A DNA stretch of 37,582 nucleotides from Halieaceae bacterium UBA5085 (lineage in GTDB: Bacteria > Pseudomonadota > Gammaproteobacteria > Pseudomonadales > Halieaceae), in the NCBI GenBank assembly GCA_002414665.1, contig DIAF01000019.1, positions 1-37,582 on the forward strand, written 5' to 3'. The notes below the pieces were generated by a model. The model had not been told where the DNA came from and did no database searches. It saw nothing but the letters and a program-made list of their open reading frames with translations. Numbering within the stretch: position 1 is the stretch's first letter; each line of letters starts with the position of its first letter. Positions 8,420 through 16,952 of this stretch are shown here, one piece after another. The translations under genes were made by a program, and so were the position numbers.

Positions 8420-8425
8420 TATACT
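8420..8425 (+). promoter_or_regulatory. Possible -10 box (TATACT) for ribF
   Basis: TATACT lies 34 bases before the ribF ATG, in the 89-base murJ-ribF gap, without a good -35 match. A TTGACA at 8438-8443 is too close to the start codon to be a ribF -35 box. Confidence 0.35.
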
Positions 8426-8459
8426 CTGGCGTTTGCTTTGACAGAGTAAGCCCGACCTC

Positions 8460-9422
8460 ATGGAGCTAATCAGAGGCCTGCACAACCTGGGGCCGCAACA
8501 CCGTCCCTGCGTGGCCACGATAGGCGCTTTTGATGGGGTGCATCTCGGTCATCAGGCGGTGATTCGCAAGCTCCAGGGCAAGGCCAAGGAACTCGCGCTG
8601 CCCGCAACGGTGATCGTGTTTGAGCCGCTGCCCCGGGAGTATTTTGCACCGCTGAAGGCGCCGGCCAGAATCATGAGCTTTCGGGACAAGTTTTGCGCCC
8701 TGGCAGCCCTTGGCGTCGATCGTGTCCTGCGTATTCGCTTTACGTCCAGCCTGCGCAGCATGCCGCCGCAGGCTTTTGTCCACGAGGTGTTTGTGCGGGG
8801 GCTGGGCATACAGTATATCGTTCTGGGCGACGATTTCCGCTTCGGCAACGACCGCCAGGGTGATTTTGCGTTCATCAAGTCACGGGGCCGGCGCTATGGC
8901 TACGAGGCAAGCGCTATTGAAACCTGTGAATTTGACGGGGAACGCGTCAGCAGCACGCGTATTCGCAAGGCCCTGGCCGAGGGCGACTTCGCCTTGGCCG
9001 AGCGCCTGCTGAGCCGGCCTTACCGCATGAGCGGCAAAGTGATCTATGGGCGGCAACTGGGGCGAGAGCTGGGTTTTCCCACCGCGAACCTGCAGTTGCA
9101 CCGGCTGCGTTCGCCACTCTCCGGCGTGTACGCGGCGACCGTGACCGGCGGAGGTTTGGCCAATGCGCCGGCCGTGGCCAACGTGGGCACGCGGCCGACG
9201 GTGGGGGACAGCATACAGGCCAATCTTGAGGTGCATGTTCTGCAGGGTAGCCCGCAGCTTTACGGCAGGCATCTGGAGGTGACCTTTCTGCACAAACTGC
9301 GCGATGAGCAGAAGTTTGCCTCGGTCGACCTGCTTCGAGGCCAGATTGAACGGGACGCAGAGGCGGCGAGGCGTTGGCTGAGCGAACACACAAGCGGTCC
9401 GGCGTCGGCTGACGCTGACTGA
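8460..9422 (+). CDS. ribF: Bifunctional riboflavin kinase/FAD synthetase
   Basis: Converts riboflavin to FMN and then FAD. The 320 residues contain the N-terminal nucleotidyltransferase domain, with GAFDGVHLGHQAV near residues 23-35 and the SSTRIRKAL motif at its end, then the C-terminal riboflavin kinase domain with GRELGFPTANL near residue 200-212 and NVGTRPTVG after it. The start MELIRGLHN aligns with the usual MKLIRGIHN. It lies between murJ and ileS as in Pseudomonas and many relatives, 27 bases upstream of ileS and probably cotranscribed. Confidence 0.96.
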   Translation: MELIRGLHNLGPQHRPCVATIGAFDGVHLGHQAVIRKLQGKAKELALPATVIVFEPLPREYFAPLKAPARIMSFRDKFCALAALGVDRVLRIRFTSSLRSMPPQAFVHEVFVRGLGIQYIVLGDDFRFGNDRQGDFAFIKSRGRRYGYEASAIETCEFDGERVSSTRIRKALAEGDFALAERLLSRPYRMSGKVIYGRQLGRELGFPTANLQLHRLRSPLSGVYAATVTGGGLANAPAVANVGTRPTVGDSIQANLEVHVLQGSPQLYGRHLEVTFLHKLRDEQKFASVDLLRGQIERDAEAARRWLSEHTSGPASADAD

Positions 9423-9449
9423 ACTGATTGATACGGGATTGATGTTTGC

Positions 9450-12254
9450 ATGAGTAATTACAAGGACACGCTGAACCTGCCACAGACCGGGTTTCCGATG
9501 AAGGCGAGCCTCGCCCAGCGTGAACCGCAGCGTATTCGGCAGTGGCAGGAGAGTGGCCTGTACGACAAGATTCGCGCCGCCAGCGCGGGTCGCCCGCGCT
9601 TTATCCTGCACGATGGTCCGCCCTACGCCAATGGCGACTTGCACCTGGGGCACGCGGTCAACAAGGTCCTGAAGGACATCATCGTCAAGTCTCGCTCGCT
9701 GGCTGGCTTCGATGCGCCTTATGTGCCCGGCTGGGACTGCCACGGTCTGCCCATTGAGCTCAATGTCGAGAAGAAAGTCGGCAAGCCCGGAGTCAAGGTG
9801 TCACCTGCGGAGTTTCGCCAGAAATGCCGTGATTACGCGGCAGGGCAGGTGGACCGACAGCGTCAGGACTTCATCCGCATGGGGGTGCTGGGTGACTGGG
9901 ATAACCCTTACCTGACCATGAATTTCCAGTTTGAGGCGGATATCGTGCGCACCCTGGGGCGCATCATCGACAACGGTCACCTGCACAAGGGCTTCAAGCC
10001 GGTGCACTGGTGCCTGGATTGCGGGTCTGCGCTGGCTGAGGCCGAGGTCGAATACCACGACAAGCACTCCACTGCGGTCGACGTCGCCTTTATCGCACTG
10101 GACCCTGCTGCTATCGCCCGTGCCTGCGATAGCGACTACGCGGGTGAGGTGGCTGTGCCGATCTGGACCACGACGCCCTGGACACTGCCGGCCAACATGG
10201 CCGTGTGTCTGCATCCCGATCTTGACTATGTGCTGCTCGCCGGCGAGGGACGTGCGCTGGTGGTGGCCGAGGAATTGGCAGCGGCGGTCGCCGCGCGCTA
10301 CGGGCTGCCTGGTGTGACCGTGCTCGGGCGTTGCAAGGGCCGGGCGCTGGAGCACCAGCGGCTGCAGCATTGTTTTCAGGCGCGCGATGTGCCGGTAGTG
10401 CTGGGCGAGCACGTGACCACTGAAGCCGGCACCGGGGCCGTGCATACTGCGCCGGCACACGGCCAGGACGACTTCCAGGTCGGCCAGGCCTATGGCCTTG
10501 AGGTCTACAACCCGGTTGCAGGTAACGGCGTGTATCTGCCGGATACGGCACTGTTCGCTGGCCAACATGTGTTCAAGATCGACCAGCCGATGCTGGAGCT
10601 GCTTCGTGAACGCGGGGTTTTGCTGCACAGCGAGGGGTATGAGCACTCCTATCCACATTGCTGGCGGCACAAGACGCCGATCATTTTCCGCGCCACGCCC
10701 CAGTGGTTTGTGAGTATGCAGCAGAACGGGCTGCTGAATGACGCTCTGGCAGCGGTCGAGAAGGTGCAATGGGTGCCCGAGTGGGGCAAGGCACGGATTG
10801 ATGCCATGCTGGCACAACGCCCGGACTGGTGCATATCCCGCCAGCGTACCTGGGGCTCGCCCATCACCCTTTTCGTGCACCGCGAAACCGGCGAATTGCA
10901 CCCGCGCACCGCAGAGCTCATCGAGGCCGTCGCGCAGCGCATTGAACAGCGCGGTATAGAGGCGTGGTTTGACCTCGAGCCCGTCGATCTCCTTGGCGAC
11001 GAGGCGGCTGATTACGACAAGGTCACCGATACGCTGGATGTGTGGTTTGATTCCGGAGTAACGCACGCCTGCGTGCTGCGCCGGCGGGAAGGCCTGCGTG
11101 CACCTGCAGATCTGTACCTCGAGGGTTCGGACCAGCACCGGGGCTGGTTCCAGTCCTCGCTGCTCACAGGCATTGCAGCCTTCGCTGAGGCGCCCTATCG
11201 GCAGGTGTTGACCCACGGCTTCACCGTGGACGCGCAGGGTCGCAAGATGTCCAAGTCGCTGGGCAACGTCATCGCGCCGAACGCCGTGATGAACGATCTG
11301 GGTGCCGACATTCTGCGCCTGTGGGTCGCGGCTACGGATTACCGCGGTGAACTCACGGTGTCCGACGAGATCTTCAAGCGCACCGCGGACTCCTACCGGC
11401 GTATTCGCAATACGGCGCGCTTCCTGCTCTCCAACCTGAACGGCTTTGACCCGGCGCAGCACGTCTTGCCCTTTGCCGAACTGCTGTCGCTTGACCGCTG
11501 GGTGATTGATCGGACTGCGCGGCTGCAATCCGAGATCGAGGCGGCCTATGAAAGCTACCAGTTCCATGTGATCTACCAGAAGCTGCATAACTTCTGCAGC
11601 AACGATCTGGGCGGCTTTTATCTGGATGTCATCAAGGATCGCCAGTACACCACGCGGGCGGACAGCCGCGCGCGCCGCTCGGCACAGACGGCGCTGTACC
11701 ATATTGTCGAGGCGCTCGTGCGCTGGATCGCTCCGATTCTCAGCTTCACCGCAGAGGAAATCTGGGAAAATCTGCCCGGTGAACACGCCGAATCGGTCTT
11801 TCTCGGTGAATGGTATCAGGGACTAGAGGTGCTCGAGGGCAGCGAGGCCATGGGGGCCGCCTACTGGCAGCAGGTGATGGCAGTGCGCGCCGCGGTGAAC
11901 CGGGAGATCGAGGTGCAGCGCGCTGCGGGAGTGGTGCGCGGCTCGCTGGATACTGATGTCACGCTCTACGTGGCAGCACCGTTGCAGACGCTGCTGGAGA
12001 GCCTCGGCGACGAGTTGCGTTTTGTGCTGATTACCTCAGGCGCCACGCTGGCTCCGCTGGACTCGGCTCCCGCTGATGCCGCCGCGACCGAGTTGCCCCA
12101 GCTCCGCCTGCAGGTACATGTGAGTCCCGCAGAGAAATGCGAGCGCTGTTGGCACCGTCGTGAGGACGTGGGTCGCCATGCACAGCATCCAACGTTGTGC
12201 GGCCGCTGCGTCGACAATGTCGACGGCCCCGGGGAGCAGCGCCGCTTTGCCTAA
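9450..12254 (+). CDS. ileS: Isoleucyl-tRNA synthetase
   Basis: Charges tRNA-Ile with isoleucine and edits misactivated valine. The 934 residues match bacterial IleS (E. coli 938). The class I HIGH motif is in PYANGDLHLGHA, the CP1 editing domain follows (TTPWTLPAN; HTAPAHGQDD), KMSKS is at residues 599-603, and the C-terminal zinc finger with CERCW and CGRC pairs is present near residues 893-918. The ATG at 9450 gives the expected MSNYKDTLNLP N-terminus. The 3' end overlaps lspA. No T-box leader is visible, as expected in this class of bacteria. Confidence 0.97.
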   Translation: MSNYKDTLNLPQTGFPMKASLAQREPQRIRQWQESGLYDKIRAASAGRPRFILHDGPPYANGDLHLGHAVNKVLKDIIVKSRSLAGFDAPYVPGWDCHGLPIELNVEKKVGKPGVKVSPAEFRQKCRDYAAGQVDRQRQDFIRMGVLGDWDNPYLTMNFQFEADIVRTLGRIIDNGHLHKGFKPVHWCLDCGSALAEAEVEYHDKHSTAVDVAFIALDPAAIARACDSDYAGEVAVPIWTTTPWTLPANMAVCLHPDLDYVLLAGEGRALVVAEELAAAVAARYGLPGVTVLGRCKGRALEHQRLQHCFQARDVPVVLGEHVTTEAGTGAVHTAPAHGQDDFQVGQAYGLEVYNPVAGNGVYLPDTALFAGQHVFKIDQPMLELLRERGVLLHSEGYEHSYPHCWRHKTPIIFRATPQWFVSMQQNGLLNDALAAVEKVQWVPEWGKARIDAMLAQRPDWCISRQRTWGSPITLFVHRETGELHPRTAELIEAVAQRIEQRGIEAWFDLEPVDLLGDEAADYDKVTDTLDVWFDSGVTHACVLRRREGLRAPADLYLEGSDQHRGWFQSSLLTGIAAFAEAPYRQVLTHGFTVDAQGRKMSKSLGNVIAPNAVMNDLGADILRLWVAATDYRGELTVSDEIFKRTADSYRRIRNTARFLLSNLNGFDPAQHVLPFAELLSLDRWVIDRTARLQSEIEAAYESYQFHVIYQKLHNFCSNDLGGFYLDVIKDRQYTTRADSRARRSAQTALYHIVEALVRWIAPILSFTAEEIWENLPGEHAESVFLGEWYQGLEVLEGSEAMGAAYWQQVMAVRAAVNREIEVQRAAGVVRGSLDTDVTLYVAAPLQTLLESLGDELRFVLITSGATLAPLDSAPADAAATELPQLRLQVHVSPAEKCERCWHRREDVGRHAQHPTLCGRCVDNVDGPGEQRRFA

Positions 12255-12756
12255 ACTGCACCCCGTCATCGGCTGGTACGCTCTGGCCTTGCTGGTCATT
12301 GCGCTTGACCAGATTACCAAGGTCGCGGCTGAGCACTATCTCAGCTACGCTCGCCCGCTGCCGGTCACGAGCTGGTTCAATCTCACCCTGCAGTACAACC
12401 CGGGTGCGGCATTCAGCTTTCTCAGCGATGCGGGCGGCTGGCAGCGCTACTTTTTCAGCGGGATTGCCATGGTAATCAGCGTGGTACTGGTGGTTTGGTT
12501 GTATCGCCTGCCTTCGAGCCAGCGCCTGCTCCCCGCGGCGTTGGCACTGATTCTCGGCGGTGCCATTGGCAACCTCTGGGACCGCCTGGTCCTTGGCCAC
12601 GTTGTCGACTTTATTTCGCTACACTATGCGGGTGCGTTTTTCCCGGCGTTCAATATTGCCGATTCGGCCATCACCGTGGGTGCCGCGTTGATGATACTCG
12701 ACAGTTTCCTTGCGCCGCGGCAGGCGGCGCAGACCGGAGGTACAGGACCCCAGTGA
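12217..12756 (+). CDS. lspA: Lipoprotein signal peptidase
   Basis: Aspartyl protease of the inner membrane that removes signal peptides from diacylated prolipoproteins. Four hydrophobic helices are visible; the catalytic aspartates are in GNLWDRLVLGHVVDF and FNIADSAITVG. The start is uncertain. The ATG at 12217 gives 179 residues but has no ribosome site and adds a polar N-terminus. A TTG at 12247 has GGGGAG ten bases upstream, gives 169 residues (E. coli 164) and overlaps the ileS stop by eight bases. Either way the gene begins inside ileS, implying coupled translation. It ends in a 4-base GTGA overlap with fkpB. Confidence 0.93.
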   Translation: MSTAPGSSAALPKLHPVIGWYALALLVIALDQITKVAAEHYLSYARPLPVTSWFNLTLQYNPGAAFSFLSDAGGWQRYFFSGIAMVISVVLVVWLYRLPSSQRLLPAALALILGGAIGNLWDRLVLGHVVDFISLHYAGAFFPAFNIADSAITVGAALMILDSFLAPRQAAQTGGTGPQ

Positions 12757-13208
12757 CAAATAGCGATGTAGCGGTAGGCGAGGGCACGCGCGTGTTTCTC
12801 AATTTTTCTGTCAGCCTGGAGGACGGCTCTGAGGTGGACAGCAACTTCGGCGGTGAACCGGTGAGTTTTGTGGTGGGCGATGGCAACCTGCTGCCCGGCT
12901 TCGAACAGGCGCTGATGGGAATGCAGCCCGGCCAGCGGCATGTATTTACCATCCTGCCCGAGAACGCCTTCGGCCAGCCCAACGACAACAACGTGCAAAC
13001 CGTGGCGCGGGATCATTTTGATGACGATGCGGCGCTGGAAATCGGCCTGGTGTTTTCCTTTGCTGATGCAGCCGGTGGCGAATTGCCGGGCCTGATTGTG
13101 GCGTTTGATGAAGACGAGGTGACGGTGGATTTCAATCACCCACTCGCGGGACGCACTATACTGTTCGATGTGCACGTGCACCGGGTTGAGCCGGCAGAGT
13201 TGCACTGA
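12753..13208 (+). CDS. fkpB: FKBP-type peptidyl-prolyl isomerase, SlpA-like
   Basis: A 151-residue proline isomerase with chaperone activity, of the SlyD/SlpA (FkpB) subfamily. The FKBP half-domain GDGNLLPGFEQALMGMQPG and the C-terminal NHPLAGRTILFDVHV stretch bracket the inserted flap (IF) domain. There is no signal peptide, so it is cytoplasmic. The GTG start overlaps the lspA stop in GTGA, with GGAGG at 12736-12740 about 12 bases upstream. It lies between lspA and ispH, the conserved position of fkpB in gammaproteobacteria including E. coli. No His-rich metal-binding tail like that of SlyD is present. Confidence 0.93.
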   Translation: MTNSDVAVGEGTRVFLNFSVSLEDGSEVDSNFGGEPVSFVVGDGNLLPGFEQALMGMQPGQRHVFTILPENAFGQPNDNNVQTVARDHFDDDAALEIGLVFSFADAAGGELPGLIVAFDEDEVTVDFNHPLAGRTILFDVHVHRVEPAELH

Positions 13209-14158
13209 TGGAAATCCGTCTCGCCAATCCCCGGGGTTTTTGCGCCGGCGTTGACCGCGCCATCGATATTGTCAATCGTGCGCTGGACATGTTTGGCGCA
13301 CCGATCTATGTACGCCACGAAGTGGTGCACAACAGGTATGTGGTAGACGATTTGCGCGCACGCGGGGCGGTATTCGTCGAGGAACTGGAAGAGGTTCCCG
13401 ATGACTGCATTGTCATATTCAGCGCACACGGTGTGTCGCAGGCGGTACGCAAGGAGGCGGCCGCACGTGGTTTGCGTGTGTTCGATGCCACCTGCCCGTT
13501 GGTCACCAAAGTGCATATCGAGGTAGCGCGCTATAGCGTTGATGGCAGCGAGTGTATTTTGATCGGGCACTGTGGTCACCCCGAGGTCGAAGGCACCATG
13601 GGCCAGTTTGATCGCAGTGCCGGTGGCGACATCTATCTGGTCGAGGACGAGGCCCAGGTGGCCTCACTGGTTGTGCGCAACCCGGAACGCCTGCATTACG
13701 TCACCCAGACGACGCTCTCGGTAGACGATACAGCACGGGTTATCGACGCACTTCGCGCCCGCTTTCCGGCCATTCAGGGCCCACGCAAAGACGATATCTG
13801 TTACGCCACCCAGAACCGTCAGGATGCGGTGAAGCAGCTGGCGGGTGAGTGCGATCTGGTTCTGGTGGTCGGGTCCCCCAACAGCTCCAACTCCAATCGC
13901 TTGCGGGAACTGGCTGAGCGCATGGGCGCGGTCGCATACCTGATCGATAGCGCGGAGGACATTCGTCCCGAGTGGCTTGAGGGCCGGCATCGTGTCGGCG
14001 TCACTGCAGGCGCTTCTGCCCCCGAGGTGTTGGTGAGCGAGGTGATACAGGGCCTGCAGGCCCTCGGCGCGAGTGCGCCGGTAGAGCTGGTCGGGCGCCC
14101 TGAAAACGTGACTTTCTCCCTGCCGCGCGAGCTGCGTATACCCCTGCGCAACGTCTGA
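13208..14158 (+). CDS. ispH: 4-hydroxy-3-methylbut-2-enyl diphosphate reductase
   Basis: The last enzyme of the MEP isoprenoid pathway, reducing HMBPP to IPP and DMAPP with a [4Fe-4S] cluster. The 316 residues match E. coli IspH. The cluster cysteines are C12 (GFCAGVDRA), C96 (DATCPLVTKVH) and C198 (DDICYATQNRQ), at the expected positions. Substrate-binding His are in the RHEVVHN segment and GHPEVEGT, and SAHGVS is present. The ATG overlaps the last base of the fkpB stop. It is the last gene of the housekeeping block before the pilin operon; a 73-base gap separates them. Confidence 0.97.
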   Translation: MEIRLANPRGFCAGVDRAIDIVNRALDMFGAPIYVRHEVVHNRYVVDDLRARGAVFVEELEEVPDDCIVIFSAHGVSQAVRKEAAARGLRVFDATCPLVTKVHIEVARYSVDGSECILIGHCGHPEVEGTMGQFDRSAGGDIYLVEDEAQVASLVVRNPERLHYVTQTTLSVDDTARVIDALRARFPAIQGPRKDDICYATQNRQDAVKQLAGECDLVLVVGSPNSSNSNRLRELAERMGAVAYLIDSAEDIRPEWLEGRHRVGVTAGASAPEVLVSEVIQGLQALGASAPVELVGRPENVTFSLPRELRIPLRNV

Positions 14159-14231
14159 TGTAGTCAATTGCAGCCGGGCGCTGGCGCGTCCGTGATTTCC
14201 CGCTAAGCTTCTCCTTGCAGGGAGGCTGTGC

Positions 14232-14798
14232 ATGGACAGGACGTCACATCGCGGCCCGCTTCGCGGGCTCACCTTGATCGAATTGCTGCTGGTGGTTGTG
14301 CTGCTGGGCGTGCTCTTGCTGGTGGCGGTGCCGGGCTTTGAGCGTATTCAGCAGCGTCTTGAAGTCCGTGCCGAGGCGGGGCGTTTGTTCACGGCACTCA
14401 ACCTTGCTCGCAGTGAAGCGGTGAATCGCAACGAAGTCGTGACCCTGTGCCCGTCCGCCTACGCGCGCAGTGGTGTGCTGCAATGCGCCGGCGACTACCG
14501 CGACGGCTGGGTGCTGTTGCGGGGCCGCCACGCTGCAGGGCTTCGCCCTCCCGGTACATTACTGCGCGCCTGGGCGCCGATGGCGGCAGGCCTGAGCGTG
14601 CTGGATCGTGCGGGGGCGCGACACATGGCGGACCCGATCAGCTTCCGGCCCGACGGGACAGCCGGCCGTAATCGCACCCTGATGGTCTGTTCGGGGCGCC
14701 ATCCCCGCCTCCTGTCCTGGAGCGTGGTCATGAACGTGGTCGGCCGCGCCAGGTTGGTGCGTGGGTGGGGTGACTGCCCACAGGAGGCAGTCGCGTGA
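14232..14798 (+). CDS. fimT: Minor pilin, GspH/FimT/FimU family
   Basis: A 188-residue type IV pilus minor pilin. The leader of 12 residues ends in Gly and the prepilin peptidase site is canonical: G followed by LTLIELLLVVVLLGVLL, with Glu at +5. The TALNLARSEAVNRN segment is the GspH/FimT hallmark. Such proteins are processed by PilD and join the tip/initiation complex. AGGGAGG at 14219-14225 lies six bases before the ATG. Pseudomonas aeruginosa carries two such genes (fimT and fimU) here; this locus has one, and I cannot say which it represents. It overlaps pilV by four bases (GTGA). Confidence 0.9.
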   Translation: MDRTSHRGPLRGLTLIELLLVVVLLGVLLLVAVPGFERIQQRLEVRAEAGRLFTALNLARSEAVNRNEVVTLCPSAYARSGVLQCAGDYRDGWVLLRGRHAAGLRPPGTLLRAWAPMAAGLSVLDRAGARHMADPISFRPDGTAGRNRTLMVCSGRHPRLLSWSVVMNVVGRARLVRGWGDCPQEAVA

Positions 14799-15373
14799 GG
14801 CGGGCACAGGCCGGGTTCGGGCTGATCGAGCTGCTGATTGCCTCACTGTTGTTCACCGTCGGTGTGTCCGGTCTGCTTGCGGGTCAGGCCGTCGCCTGGC
14901 GCAACAGCCTGGAGAGCGCTCAGGTGGCTCGTGCTACGGCCCTGGCGCGGGACATACTCGCTCGTATGGAAAGTAACCCGGAAGCATTGGCCGTCTATAC
15001 ACAGGAGGGCGTGGAGCCCGACGGTCTGCCGCAGTTGCCGCCGCATGCCGCCACGGCCTGTCACAGCCCCCTCGAAGACGGCCCGTGCGCCGCCGACGCA
15101 CTGGCGGAGTACGATCTGGCGGCCTGGCAGGCTCTGCTTGAGGATGGTGGCGAGCGGTCAGCTGCGGGAGAGCCTCTGGCGGGCTTGCCTGAGCCGAATG
15201 TGTGTATCGCGGTGCAGGCGAGCCGGCTCACAGTGGCGATTGCCTGGCGCGGGGCTGGCGCCAGGGTCGCTCAGGCTGAGTCTACCTGCGGGGCGGGTCG
15301 TGGCCGCTATGGCGTGGATGACCGGCAGCGCCGGGTGGTCGCGTTGCAGACGTGGGTTCCCAGGGAGCAGTAG
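14795..15373 (+). CDS. pilV: Type IV pilus minor pilin PilV
   Basis: A 192-residue minor pilin (GspI-related). The 7-residue leader ends in Gly before FGLIELLIASLLFTVGVSG, with Glu at +5, so processing and assembly should be normal. The ARDILARMESNPEAL segment is typical of PilV. The start is the GTG that overlaps the fimT stop; AGGAGG at 14782-14787 is seven bases upstream. The protein probably forms the pilus-priming subcomplex with PilW, PilX and FimT/U and with PilY1. Two cysteines near the middle (ATACHSP, DGPCAAD) may form a disulfide in the periplasmic domain. Confidence 0.9.
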   Translation: MRRAQAGFGLIELLIASLLFTVGVSGLLAGQAVAWRNSLESAQVARATALARDILARMESNPEALAVYTQEGVEPDGLPQLPPHAATACHSPLEDGPCAADALAEYDLAAWQALLEDGGERSAAGEPLAGLPEPNVCIAVQASRLTVAIAWRGAGARVAQAESTCGAGRGRYGVDDRQRRVVALQTWVPREQ

Positions 15374-15378
15374 CGGAC

Positions 15379-16392
15379 ATGGTGCCTTCAGAGCGATGTC
15401 CAGAACCGCGTTCGTCCGGCATCACGTTGCCCACGCTGCTGATATCGATGGCTCTCGGGCTGCTCTTTGCGGCGTTGCTGGTCTGGTCCTACGCGGAAGC
15501 GAGGCGCCAGTTTCTGCTGGCTGACGAGCTGGCTCGTGTCAGGGAAAATGGGCGCTTCGCCATGGCACTGTTGCGCAGGGAACTGGCCCTCGCCGGCTTT
15601 CACGGCGGCCTGCCGCTGCACACCACAGCTGGGCTTCCGGTGGTGTTCGACGGTTGCGGGGTCGCTGCGCGCTGGCCGCTGGGCGACGTGGACGCGCTGG
15701 ATCTTCAGGCGAGTTACGCGGGGGGAGCGCCACAGACAGTGACCGGCGTGGTACTGGACTGTCTTCCGGCCGCGATGCTGCAGCGCGGAAGCGACCTGCT
15801 CGCTATTCGGCGTACCGCGGCAGAGGCGACGTTGGCGAACGGCGAGTGGGCGGCTGCGGCGTCCGGCGTCGATCGCGGGTACTGGTACCTGCAGATTCGC
15901 GGCCAGACGGCCTCCGTGCAATGGTGGCAGGCGGGCAGGGTGGACGCAGTTGATGCGGTGTCCGGCAGCGGCGTGGATTACTGGCGTCTGCTCGCTCGCT
16001 TGTTTTATGTGCGCCGCTATTCGGTGACACCGGCCGACCACATTCCTACGCTGTGTGCCGCAGCACTCTCGCCGGCAGGCATGTCCAGTCAATGTCTGGT
16101 CGAAGGCGTTGAACGCATCCACATCGAACTGGGCGTAGATGCCAACGGAGATGGTGTGCCGGAGCACTACGTCTCGCAGCCGGATGCCGCACAGCTGCGG
16201 CGCGCGGTCACCGCCCGTGTGGTATTGCTGGTACGCAGTCTCGCGCCGGTACCGGGCTATGCAGGTGCGCGGCGCTATCGTTTGGGGCAGCGCCAGTTCG
16301 TCGCCGATGATGATGGCTATGTGCGCCGTGTCTTCAGCACCACGGTAGGCTTGCGCAATCTGCGACCGGCAGTCGCACGGGTGAGAACATGA
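15379..16392 (+). CDS. pilW: Type IV pilus minor pilin PilW, atypical cleavage site
   Basis: A 337-residue minor pilin (GspJ-related). Family hallmarks are ENGRFAMALLRRELALAGFHG after the first helix and, near residue 255, an Asp-rich loop VDANGDGVPEHYV resembling a calcium site. The 14-residue leader ends in Gly, but the mature start is ITLPTLLISMALG: position +5 is Thr, not the Glu conserved in almost all pilins. The codons (ACG TTG CCC ACG) are not one base from Glu, so a single sequencing error does not explain it. The ATG at 15379 is preferred over an upstream GTG inside pilV. It shares ATGA with pilX. Confidence 0.9.
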   Translation: MVPSERCPEPRSSGITLPTLLISMALGLLFAALLVWSYAEARRQFLLADELARVRENGRFAMALLRRELALAGFHGGLPLHTTAGLPVVFDGCGVAARWPLGDVDALDLQASYAGGAPQTVTGVVLDCLPAAMLQRGSDLLAIRRTAAEATLANGEWAAAASGVDRGYWYLQIRGQTASVQWWQAGRVDAVDAVSGSGVDYWRLLARLFYVRRYSVTPADHIPTLCAAALSPAGMSSQCLVEGVERIHIELGVDANGDGVPEHYVSQPDAAQLRRAVTARVVLLVRSLAPVPGYAGARRYRLGQRQFVADDDGYVRRVFSTTVGLRNLRPAVARVRT

Positions 16393-16937
16393 AGTCTCTT
16401 GTTGATCCCGGTGTCAACCATCTGTCTCGTGCAGACGGCTACATACTCCTGCTGGCACTGGTGTTCCTCGGCCTGATCAGCGCCGTCTCCATCGCCATGT
16501 TGCGCAACAGCGTGCTGGAGCTGCGCATGACCGGCAACCTTCTGCAGCGTGAGGAGGCACTGCAGCTTGCCCAGGGTGTGGCGGCTGTGCTCAGCAGCAC
16601 GACGCTGCCTTTCTCTGCCCTGCACCGGGCAGGGCTTGGGCACTGTGCAGCGCCCGATGGCTGCAACGCCGATCTCGATCAGCGGGTGCGCGAACTGCTC
16701 GATGCTGCACAGCCGTCTGTACAACGACTCCGTGTCCACTATGAGATACGCCGGATCAACCCGCGCGTGCAGGGCGCTCTGGCGCCGCGCCTGGGTGAGA
16801 CACAGGTCTCGGACGCGGGGTACGGCGCCTTTGTCGCATTTGAGCTGCGGGTCAGCGTAAGTGACCCGCAGGATGCAACGCTGAGGGCAGATGTGGTGCA
16901 AGGCGTGCTGTTGCGGCTTGCAGACTCGGAGCATTGA
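16389..16937 (+). CDS. pilX: Type IV pilus minor pilin PilX
   Basis: A 182-residue minor pilin (GspK-related). A 17-residue leader ends in ADG, followed by YILLLALVFLGLISAVSIAM, a hydrophobic helix without Glu at +5. Lack of Glu+5 is normal for PilX/GspK, which caps the tip. The LELRMTGNLLQREEALQLAQG segment is typical of PilX. Two cysteines (GHCAAPDGC) are close together in the periplasmic part. The start overlaps pilW by four bases, and the gene is followed 15 bases later by pilY1. Confidence 0.88.
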   Translation: MKSLVDPGVNHLSRADGYILLLALVFLGLISAVSIAMLRNSVLELRMTGNLLQREEALQLAQGVAAVLSSTTLPFSALHRAGLGHCAAPDGCNADLDQRVRELLDAAQPSVQRLRVHYEIRRINPRVQGALAPRLGETQVSDAGYGAFVAFELRVSVSDPQDATLRADVVQGVLLRLADSEH

Positions 16938-16952
16938 CAGGGAGTGTCGACA

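Noticed and set aside
9801..11786. 661-codon open frame antisense to ileS
   Set aside because: Shadow frame caused by GC-rich third codon positions; no recognisable domains, and ileS on the other strand is certain. The same applies to long antisense frames over fumarase, pyrB, clpB and ilvI.
14182..14195. Sigma-54-like -24 element before the minor pilin operon
   Set aside because: TGGCGCG resembles a -24 box but the required GC of the -12 element is missing at the right spacing, so PilR/sigma-54 control of this operon is not supported.
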